From NCBI GenBank assembly GCA_030693565.1, contig JAUYAJ010000282.1, positions 1 to 9,467 on the forward strand: a DNA stretch of 9,467 nt. Direction: 5' to 3'. Below the pieces are notes generated by a model, which was not told the origin of the DNA, made no database searches, and was given only the letters and a program-made list of their open reading frames with translations. Positions 1 to 7,111 of the stretch are shown here, piece after piece (positions within the stretch are counted from its first letter, which is position 1; each line of letters starts with the position of its first letter). This DNA is from Rubrivivax sp. (GTDB taxonomy: Bacteria > Pseudomonadota > Gammaproteobacteria > Burkholderiales > Burkholderiaceae_C). The translations under genes were made by a program, and so were the position numbers.

Positions 1-974
1 GCCGCGCCGTGCTGGCGCTGCTGGCCGGCCGCGCCCGCCCGGCGCTGGCCTGGGGCCGCCGGCCGATGCTGCCGCATGTGATGCGCCAAGGCACGGCCGA
101 CATGCCCAACCGCGCATTGCAGGCGCGCTGCCGCGAGATGGAGGCCCAGGGCCTGCTCAGCGCCAGCGTCTTCGTCGGCTTTCCGAATGCCGACATCGAG
201 TTCGCCGGCCTGTCGGCGGTGGTCGTCAGCGACGGCGACGCGGCGCTGGCGCAGCGCTGCTGCGACGAATTGCTGGAGATGGCCTGGTCGCGGCGCGCCG
301 AATTCGTCTACCGCATCGAACCCCTGGCCGAGTCGATGGTGCGCGCCTTGGCACTGGCCGCCGGCAAGCCGGCCGGCAGCGGGCCGGTGGTCTTGCTCGA
401 CCACAGCGACAACTGCGCTTCCGGCGGCACCATGGACACCATGACGGTGCTCGGTGCGATGCTCGACGCCGGCCTCGAAGACGCTGCCGCGTTCGCCATC
501 TTCGACCCCCAAGCGGTGCAGCAGATGATGGCCACCGGCGTCGGCGGCGAAGTCACGCTGGCGCTGGGTGGCAAGCTCGACATGCCGGCGATCGGCCTGA
601 GCGGCCGGCCGCGCCAGGTCAGCGGGCGTGTGCGGCTGCTGTGCGACGGCCGCTACCGCAACCGCGGCCCGATGGCGCGCGGCGAGTTCAACGACATGGG
701 GCCGACGGCGGTGCTCGACACCGGCGGCGTGCAGATCGTCGTCATTTCGAACCACGTCGAGCCGCACGACCTGGCAGCGTTCACCGCGGTGGGCATCGCG
801 CCGGAGACGAAACGCTTCGTGATGCTGAAGAGCCGCATTCACTGGCGCGCCGGCCTGGCTGCGCTGGCGCATGCGGTGGTGGAATGCGCCGGCACCGGCG
901 TTTGCAGTTCGGACTACGACTTGCTGGCGTTCAAGAAGCTGCGCCGGCCGATGTATCCGCTGGAGCCTTTGTGA
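1..974 (+). CDS. MlrC / M81 family protein, 5'-truncated by window edge
   Basis: The reading frame is open to the left edge (first full codon at 3) and ends at TGA 972-974, so about 324 C-terminal residues are seen. It matches the MlrC family (M81 metallopeptidase-like, named for the last step of microcystin breakdown; most members have unknown substrates). Visible family landmarks are the MlrC C-terminal domain opening with VLLDHSDNCASGGT (window residues about 128-141), and the ending SRIHWRAG...VECAGTG...FKKLRRPMYPLE, typical of the family C-terminus. Members are usually about 490-510 residues, so roughly 170-190 N-terminal residues lie outside, probably including most of the metal-binding catalytic part. 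The GTG at 9 and the internal ATGs are therefore unlikely to be the true start. The last 44 bp overlap the convergent ArsR gene. Family assignment is confident; the substrate cannot be told. Confidence 0.88.
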   Translation, partial: RAVLALLAGRARPALAWGRRPMLPHVMRQGTADMPNRALQARCREMEAQGLLSASVFVGFPNADIEFAGLSAVVVSDGDAALAQRCCDELLEMAWSRRAEFVYRIEPLAESMVRALALAAGKPAGSGPVVLLDHSDNCASGGTMDTMTVLGAMLDAGLEDAAAFAIFDPQAVQQMMATGVGGEVTLALGGKLDMPAIGLSGRPRQVSGRVRLLCDGRYRNRGPMARGEFNDMGPTAVLDTGGVQIVVISNHVEPHDLAAFTAVGIAPETKRFVMLKSRIHWRAGLAALAHAVVECAGTGVCSSDYDLLAFKKLRRPMYPLEPL

Positions 975-1701
975 GCCCGGCCGCCGGCAACAGGCCGGCC
1001 AGCGCCAGCCGGCCCGGCGGCGTCAGTTCGAGCGCACGCGCCGGGCTGCAGCGGCGCAGCCAGCCTTGCGCCAGCCCATGGGACAGCAGTGCGCTGGCCA
1101 GCGGGCCGGCGAGGTGGTCGCGGCGCTCCGACCAGTCCAGGCAGGGATAGCCCGGCGGCTTGCTGCCGTTGCCGCCGCGCCAGGCCTCGGGCGCCAGCCC
1201 CAGCGACTGCAAACCCTGGATGCCGGCGGTGCTGGGCGCATAACCGCCGTCCACTGGCGCCAGCCAGCCGCGCGCCAGCAGGCGTTCCAGCAGCGCAACG
1301 CCGAGTTCGCCGGCCAGATGGCCGAAACAGCAGCGTGCATGGCGCAGCCTGCTGCGCGCCGGGCTGGCCCAGGCCTGCCGGTGGCTGCCGCGCTCGGCCA
1401 CCAGCGCCAGCGCTTCCAGCGCGTGGGCGACTTCGGCGTCGGCGAGCCGGTAATAACGATGGCGGCCGCGCCGCTCCAGCGCCAGCAAGCCGGCGTCCAG
1501 CAGGCGCGCCAGGTGGGCGCTGGCGGTGGCGGCGCTGACCGAACCGGCGGCGGCCAGTTCGCCGGCACTGGCGTATTCACCGCCGAGCAGAAAGCACAGC
1601 ATGCGGGCGCGTGTCGGCGCGGCCACCAGGGCGGCGAAACGCGCCAGCCGCGGCTCATGCGCGGGCGCGCTGGCAGGCGGGCGCGGGCGGGCAGTGGCCA
1701 T
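931..1701 (-). CDS. ArsR-type winged-helix transcriptional regulator with duplicated C-terminal motif
   Basis: A 256-residue protein. Residues about 20-90 form an ArsR-like winged helix: a helix with APTRARML, a recognition region around SVSAATASAHLARLLDAGLL (54-73), and a wing with RRGRHRYYRLAD. The rest (about 110-240) is the extra domain of a larger ArsR subfamily and holds two similar segments: CC..HLAG at 124-131 and CLDW....HLAG at 187-199, each followed by ALL...LA.GWL. No classical ArsR metal site (ELCVCDL type) is seen, so the signal is unknown; Cys124, Cys125, Cys187, His128 and His196 are candidate sensing residues. The ATG at 1701 starts 2 nt after the ABM gene stop (TGAGCATG), so it is the last gene of the MFS-ABM operon and probably its local regulator. 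Its 3' end overlaps the convergent MlrC gene by 44 bp. The regulated genes are inferred from position only. Confidence 0.88.
   Translation of the reverse strand: MATARPRPPASAPAHEPRLARFAALVAAPTRARMLCFLLGGEYASAGELAAAGSVSAATASAHLARLLDAGLLALERRGRHRYYRLADAEVAHALEALALVAERGSHRQAWASPARSRLRHARCCFGHLAGELGVALLERLLARGWLAPVDGGYAPSTAGIQGLQSLGLAPEAWRGGNGSKPPGYPCLDWSERRDHLAGPLASALLSHGLAQGWLRRCSPARALELTPPGRLALAGLLPAAGLTKAPADTSAGAAS
993..1014 (+). terminator. GC hairpin just after the MlrC stop
   Basis: GGCCGGC (993-999) pairs with GCCGGCC (1008-1014) over an 8-nt loop, 18 nt after the MlrC stop and within the 3' end of the convergent ArsR gene. There is no U-tract; such pairings arise easily in sequence this GC-rich. 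Confidence 0.28.
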
Positions 1702-1703
1702 GC

Positions 1704-2048
1704 TCAGAGCCCGGTGACGCCAGAGTCGGTGGGCGCCTGGCCGCGCTCGGTCATGCCGTAGTCACGCAACACCTCGGCGACGCGGATACGGTAATGCGCA
1801 AAGACGCTGGCACTGCCTTCGGCCTGCGCCTGGCGGTGGCGCTCCTGGGTGCGCCAGCGCATGACGGCGTCGGCGTCGCGCCAGAAGCTCAGCGACAGAA
1901 AACACTCGGGCCGCGTCACGCTCTGGAAGCGCTCGACCGAGATGAAGCCGTCGACGTTTTCGAGCGCCTGGCGCAGCTCGGCGGCGAGCTCGAAGTAGCG
2001 CGGCGCCAGGCCGGGCAAGGCGGTCACTTCGAAAATCACGGCGATCAT
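1704..2048 (-). CDS. Antibiotic biosynthesis monooxygenase (ABM) domain protein
   Basis: A 114-residue single-domain protein with the ferredoxin-like ABM fold. The opening IAVIFEVTALPG and the block GFISVERFQS...FLSLSFWRDADAVMRW...H (residues 34-71, with Trp56, Trp65 and His71) are typical of this family. Relatives include cofactor-free quinone-forming monooxygenases and heme-degrading enzymes; the exact reaction here is unknown. I chose the ATG at 2046-2048 because GGAG lies 5 nt upstream. A GTG two codons earlier (2052-2054) would sit directly on the Shine-Dalgarno sequence. The ATG overlaps the MFS stop codon as ATGA, implying translational coupling, and the stop is 2 nt before the ArsR start. 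The C-terminus (about residues 97-114) extends past the domain and looks unstructured. With an efflux pump and a regulator it probably serves in detoxifying a small molecule, which is inference. Confidence 0.85.
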   Translation of the reverse strand: MIAVIFEVTALPGLAPRYFELAAELRQALENVDGFISVERFQSVTRPECFLSLSFWRDADAVMRWRTQERHRQAQAEGSASVFAHYRIRVAEVLRDYGMTERGQAPTDSGVTGL

Positions 2049-3331
2049 GGGCACTCCAGTTCGGTGGCGGGCCGGCGCACGCGGCCGGCCAGGTAGCAGG
2101 CGGCCGCCGCCAGCTGCACGGCGGCGATGGCGACGAAGTAGCGGCCGGCGCCATCATCGCCTGCCCCGGCTGCGAGCAGCAGCCCGAAGGCCAGCGGCGC
2201 GAACGCATAGCTGGCCTGGCCGATGGCGACGATCAGCGAGACCACACGCTGCACATCGGGGGCGGCGAACTCGGCCTGCGCCACCAGCGGCGGCAGCGAG
2301 GTGGCGTTGCCGATGCCGCTGCCGAACAGCAGCGCGCCCAGCACCAGCAAACCAGCGTCGGTACCGCCGGCCGCCAGCAGCAAGGCGGTGCCGAGCACCT
2401 GCACCGCAAAGCCGGCGGCGATGACGACGCGGCGCTCGGCGCCGGCGAGGACGAAGCGCGCGGCGACGAAGCGGCCGCCGATCGCCGCCGCGGTGGCCAG
2501 GCCCATCAATACGCCGGCGGCCTGCGCGCCCAGCGCCGGCACCAGCAGCGAGAACAAATGAGCGATGAGGCCGATCTGCGCGAACAGCCCCAGCGCCATG
2601 CCGGCAGCCAGGGTGACGAAGCGGCGCTCGCGCCAGAGCCCGCGGCCGGGCAGCGGCCGCACTGCTGCGGCCTTGGGCATGACAGTGCCGGGCGCGTCGC
2701 CATCGGCGGCCTGGCCCAAGCCGGCCGGTGTGCGCGCGAACACGGTGAACGCCAGCGTGGCCACCACGCCGGTCATCACCAGGCCGACCAGGGCCGCCGC
2801 GCCGGTGAAGCCCAGCGCCGCGATCAAGGCCACCCACAGCGGTGTGAACAGCGCGCCGCCGATGCTGGCGCCGTTGTAGGCCTGGGCCAGCGCCAGCGGG
2901 CGCCTGCGCGCGAACCAGGGTGCGATGACGGCGTTGATCGCCGCCGCGCCCATCGTCACCCAGCCGCCGCCGCTGAGCAGCGCGGCGCCGAACAGCTGCC
3001 AGGGCTCGCTGGCCGTCGCCCAGCCCAGCAGGCCGAGCGCGGCGGCGGCGGCGCCGCAGGCCGTCGTTGCCGGCAAGCCGAAGCGGGCGTGCAGCCGGTG
3101 CAGCCGGGCGACGACGAGGGCGCCGAACAGGAAGTGCAGCGTGACTGCCAGCGACACCAGCGCCAGCGGCCAGCCGGTGCGCACGCCCACCGCGTGCAGA
3201 AACACCGGCGGCCCGTAAAAGCCCACGCCCCAGCCGAAGGCGGCGAGCACGAAGGCGGCGCGCACGACCTGGGGGCCGAAGAAAGGGCGCGGCGGCTTCG
3301 GCGTGGCGCTGGGTGGCGGGTCTGTATGCAT
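2045..3331 (-). CDS. MFS transporter (12 TM, OxlT/MCT-like)
   Basis: A 428-residue, strongly hydrophobic inner-membrane protein with about 12 predicted membrane segments in two halves. These are separated by a hydrophilic loop around TPAGLGQAADGDAPG...LPGRGLW. The stretch APWFARRRPLALAQAYNG after TM4 resembles motifs of the oxalate/formate antiporter and monocarboxylate-type MFS branch. A short Pro-rich cytoplasmic N-terminus (HTDPPPSATPKPPRP) precedes TM1. The start is uncertain. ATG 3329-3331 is the best in-frame choice but has no good Shine-Dalgarno sequence. A GAGG 14 nt further upstream is well placed only for an out-of-frame ATG at 3343-3345. A TTG at 3392-3394 would add 21 basic, non-conserved-looking residues and lies within an inverted repeat. 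The stop codon overlaps the ABM start (ATGA), so this is the first gene of a three-gene operon. Its substrate is unknown; uptake or efflux cannot be told from sequence, though context favours efflux. Confidence 0.87.
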   Translation of the reverse strand: MHTDPPPSATPKPPRPFFGPQVVRAAFVLAAFGWGVGFYGPPVFLHAVGVRTGWPLALVSLAVTLHFLFGALVVARLHRLHARFGLPATTACGAAAAALGLLGWATASEPWQLFGAALLSGGGWVTMGAAAINAVIAPWFARRRPLALAQAYNGASIGGALFTPLWVALIAALGFTGAAALVGLVMTGVVATLAFTVFARTPAGLGQAADGDAPGTVMPKAAAVRPLPGRGLWRERRFVTLAAGMALGLFAQIGLIAHLFSLLVPALGAQAAGVLMGLATAAAIGGRFVAARFVLAGAERRVVIAAGFAVQVLGTALLLAAGGTDAGLLVLGALLFGSGIGNATSLPPLVAQAEFAAPDVQRVVSLIVAIGQASYAFAPLAFGLLLAAGAGDDGAGRYFVAIAAVQLAAAACYLAGRVRRPATELECP

Positions 3332-3374
3332 GGCTGGGTGGCCATGATTCTGTGCCTCGCGCCGCCGCCGATGT

Positions 3375-3390
3375 TTCGTCGGCTGACGAA
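3375..3390. promoter_or_regulatory. Inverted repeat in divergent intergenic region (possible operator)
   Basis: TTCGTC-GGCT-GACGAA is a perfect 6-bp inverted repeat with a 4-nt centre. It lies 44 bp upstream of the chosen MFS start and 62 bp upstream of the divergent small gene. It is well placed to be bound by a dimeric regulator, for instance the ArsR protein encoded at the end of the MFS operon, but no assigned consensus was matched. No convincing -35/-10 pair was found on either strand between 3332 and 3452. Confidence 0.35.
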
Positions 3391-3452
3391 GCAATGGGCG
3401 CCGCGGCCGCCGAGCCCGGACAATCCGGCTTTGCCCGGCCGCAGGAGAGCGT

Positions 3453-3689
3453 GTGAAGACTTATGACATCGAAGTGCAGCGACTGAAGTCGATGCGGCAC
3501 GACAAGGGCTTGATCGAGATTGCCGTCGACGCGCTGGTGCTGCCGCGGCCGCTGCGCGACGAAGGCGCCGCCAGCAGCAGCCTGCGGCTTCCGGTCGACC
3601 AGGCCCGTGCCTTGCTGGTGCTGCTGAAGCAGCAGATTGCCGACCTTGACAAGCTGCAGCCGCGCAGCCGGCGATCCGGCCGCTGCTGA
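3453..3689 (+). CDS. Small conserved-looking hypothetical protein
   Basis: A 78-residue protein that I do not recognise. The start is GTG 3453, with AGGAG (3443-3447) 5 nt upstream, which strongly supports real translation. The sequence opens KTYDIEVQRLKSMR, has an alternating pattern suggesting beta strands (IEIAVDALVLPRPL), then an amphipathic helix LPVDQARALLVLLKQQIADLDKL, and ends in a basic tail (RSRRSGRC). There is no signal peptide or membrane segment, so it is probably a small cytoplasmic protein. It is divergent from the MFS gene and convergent with katG. Its stop codon lies in the loop of a strong hairpin. Codon use matches the neighbours. Function unknown. Confidence 0.72.
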   Translation: MKTYDIEVQRLKSMRHDKGLIEIAVDALVLPRPLRDEGAASSSLRLPVDQARALLVLLKQQIADLDKLQPRSRRSGRC

Positions 3690-3703
3690 CGCAGCGCCGG
3701 ATC
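3673..3703 (+). terminator. Hairpin enclosing the stop codon of the small gene
   Basis: GATCCGGC (3673-3680) pairs with GCCGGATC (3696-3703). Inside it, after a single bulged C, GCTGC (3682-3686) pairs with GCAGC (3691-3695). This gives a 13-bp stem with a TGAC loop that contains the stop codon TGA 3687-3689. There is no clear U-tract afterwards, so intrinsic termination is not certain; it could also protect the 3' end of the mRNA. Confidence 0.5.
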
Positions 3704-3716
3704 AGAGCTTCTGGCG

Positions 3717-3794
3717 CTGGCCCCGCAGGGCCGGCACATCAAGAGCGGGCCCCGCGGGGCCAGCATCTCAGCAGCAGGCCCCAGCGGGGCCTGC
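3717..3794. repeat. Three tandem GGCCCC-type hairpins between convergent genes
   Basis: There are three palindromic units. Unit A: CTGGCCC (3717-3723) / GGGCCGG (3728-3734), loop CGCA, one G-T pair. Unit B: perfect 14-bp palindrome GGCCCCGCGGGGCC at 3748-3761. Unit C: GCAGGCCCC (3774-3782) / GGGGCCTGC (3786-3794), 9 bp with loop AGC. All share a GGCCC(C)...GGGGCC core. They sit between the small gene and the end of katG. Being symmetrical they could act as a bidirectional transcription barrier, although no U-tract is seen. Unit C lies just 9 bp beyond the katG stop. Confidence 0.6.
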
Positions 3795-3803
3795 GTGGCC
3801 GAA

Positions 3804-6002
<2,199 letters not shown>

Positions 6003-6025
6003 GGCTTTCTCCTTGGGAATTCAGC

Positions 6026-6093
6026 AATAGGCAACGCCAATCAGTCTAGGGACTGACGACCGATTGATCAATTAGGCATCGCCAATCGCAGTC
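6026..6093. repeat. Imperfect direct repeat in katG upstream region (possible activator site)
   Basis: AATAGGCAACGCCAAT (6026-6041) and ATTAGGCATCGCCAAT (6071-6086) match at 14 of 16 positions and are 45 bp apart. The likeness continues as CAGTC versus CGCAGTC. On the minus strand each reads ATTG-N7-CTAA/T, loosely like OxyR half-sites (ATAG-N7-CTAT). The outer copy abuts the proposed -35, where an activator such as OxyR would be expected for katG. The inner copy covers the proposed start site. The binding protein is inferred only. Confidence 0.45.
6043..6071 (-). promoter_or_regulatory. Candidate sigma70-type promoter of katG
   Basis: Reading the minus strand, TTGATC (6071-6066, 4/6 to TTGACA) is followed by exactly 17 nt and TAGACT (6048-6043, 4/6 to TATAAT). 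A start near 6036 would give a leader of about 34 nt ending in the AAGGAG ribosome site (6014-6009). The -35 lies in the palindrome ATTGATCAAT (6063-6072), and the -10 overlaps the inverted repeat TCAGTC-TAGG-GACTGA (6041-6056). Confidence 0.45.
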
Positions 6094-6130
6094 ATAGCCA
6101 TAAGGTCACGACGCCATGCGGACTCGGGCA

Positions 6131-6150
6131 AGCGCCCGGTCCTCGGCGCT
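6131..6150 (-). terminator. Weak hairpin downstream of the 6157-7032 hydrolase
   Basis: AGCGCC (6131-6136) pairs with GGCGCT (6145-6150) over an 8-nt loop, 7 nt beyond the hydrolase stop codon. No U-tract follows on the minus strand, so termination activity is doubtful. The region 6094-6130 next to it shows nothing else recognisable. Confidence 0.25.
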
Positions 6151-6156
6151 GGGGCG

Positions 6157-7032
6157 CTACTGCAGCGCGCGCCGCAGAAAGCCCAGCAACTCCTCGCGCG
6201 AACGCGCCAATGCCTCGGGCTGGCCGCCCACATGCACGCCCTGGCCGGGGTTGACGCCGCCCGGCACGTCGCGGCGCAGCCGCACGGGCGCGTTCGAGTC
6301 GAAGCCATGGTGGGCGCCGGGGTGGACGACGAGGCGCGGGCGCGGCTCGGCGGCCGACGCGACCAGTGCCTCACAGGGCGCGGCCGGGGTCCAGTCGTCG
6401 GCGCCGCCGATCTGCAGCAGCAGCGGCGCATTGGGTGCGTAATTGCGCTGCAGGTCGGCGCTGCAGCCGGGGTAGAAGGCCACCGCGGCGCGCGGTCGCT
6501 GCGCGGCGGCCCGGACTTCGCGTTGATTCAGGTTGGTGGCGGCCAGCACCGTGCTGCCGCCATGCGACCAGCCCAGCAGCACCAGCCGGGCGGCGTCGAC
6601 ATCGTCGCGCGCCGCCAGCCACTGCAGCGCGCCGAGCGCGTCGCGCCGGCGCTGCACCTGGGTGATGGCGCGGCCACCGATGGGCTGCGTGCACAGCTGG
6701 CGCTCGCCGCGCGACGTCAGCGAGTCCAGCACCAGCGCGTGCCAGCCCTGGGCGTTGAGCAGCGCGCTGTAGTCGAGCATGCGCGACGACAAGCGGCCCT
6801 GGGCGTCGTAGGCGCCGCCACAGCCGTGCAGCAGCACGATGGCCGGGCGCGCTCCGGCGCCGCCGGCGGCGAACCAGTGGCCGCGCAGCGGTGCACTCCC
6901 ATCGGCAGCGTCCAGGCTGGGCACCTGAACCTCGGTCTGCGCTTGCAGATGGGTGCTTGAGAGCGCCAGCAGGGCGCACAGCAAGCCGCCGAACAGGCGG
7001 GCAGGCAAACAGGTCTGGATGCGTTGGGTCAT
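6157..7032 (-). CDS. Exported dienelactone hydrolase-like alpha/beta hydrolase
   Basis: A 291-residue protein. Residues 1-31 form a Sec signal peptide (basic MTQR, hydrophobic LFGGLLCALLALSS, probable cleavage after LQA), so it is probably periplasmic. The alpha/beta hydrolase core shows the oxyanion segment VLLHGCGG (66-73), nucleophile Ser156 in GWSHGGS, acid Asp212 or Asp213 in GGADDWTP, and His242 in GAHHGFD. This is a complete triad in dienelactone-hydrolase order. Cys70, Cys114, Cys190 and Cys220 remain in the mature part and could form disulfides. I chose ATG 7032 because it directly precedes the signal peptide; the open frame upstream to 7173 runs into the divergent M20 gene and is not protein-like. 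The Shine-Dalgarno sequence is weak (GGGA, about 8 nt upstream). It is divergent from the M20 amidohydrolase. The substrate, an ester or lactone, is unknown. Confidence 0.88.
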   Translation of the reverse strand: MTQRIQTCLPARLFGGLLCALLALSSTHLQAQTEVQVPSLDAADGSAPLRGHWFAAGGAGARPAIVLLHGCGGAYDAQGRLSSRMLDYSALLNAQGWHALVLDSLTSRGERQLCTQPIGGRAITQVQRRRDALGALQWLAARDDVDAARLVLLGWSHGGSTVLAATNLNQREVRAAAQRPRAAVAFYPGCSADLQRNYAPNAPLLLQIGGADDWTPAAPCEALVASAAEPRPRLVVHPGAHHGFDSNAPVRLRRDVPGGVNPGQGVHVGGQPEALARSREELLGFLRRALQ

Positions 7033-7057
7033 CGTCGGTCCCGGTCGGTGCGGCGGC

Positions 7058-7082
7058 ATTATCGGCGCGCCCCACCTATGAT
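7058..7082. promoter_or_regulatory. Divergent -10-like elements between hydrolase and M20 gene
   Basis: TATGAT at 7077-7082 (plus strand, 5/6 to TATAAT) is suitably placed for the M20 gene, about 30 nt before its ATG. GATAAT on the minus strand (7063-7058, 5/6) is about 25 nt before the hydrolase ATG. No good -35 box accompanies either at 16-18 nt, so these are only candidates, and activator-dependent promoters are possible. Confidence 0.35.
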
Positions 7083-7093
7083 GGCCGGCCATC
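7080..7093. promoter_or_regulatory. 14-bp perfect palindrome, possible operator
   Basis: GATGGCCGGCCATC is a perfect palindrome, overlapping the -10-like element of the M20 gene and its expected start site (about 7089). It ends 18 bp before the M20 ATG. The position suits a repressor acting on the M20 gene and perhaps on the divergent hydrolase. No regulator gene is adjacent. Confidence 0.4.
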
Positions 7094-7111
7094 CGGACTG
7101 GAGCGCCCCGC

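Noticed and set aside
871..1761. 296-codon plus-strand frame opposite the ArsR gene
   Set aside because: Low-complexity Ala/Gly/Arg/Gln translation with no recognisable domain; the minus-strand ArsR protein explains this DNA.
2956..3423. Out-of-frame minus-strand frame containing the well-spaced ATG at 3345
   Set aside because: The translation is Pro/Arg/Ser/Cys-rich and unlike any family. The ATG context is noted as a finding, but the product is not supported.
3416..3428. CCGGA-CAA-TCCGG inverted repeat upstream of the small gene
   Set aside because: Only 5-bp arms in very GC-rich DNA; expected by chance and not clearly linked to a promoter.
2154..3500. 448-codon minus-strand frame overlapping the MFS gene in another frame
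   Set aside because: Arg/Ala-rich translation with no membrane pattern; it is a frame shadow of the transporter.
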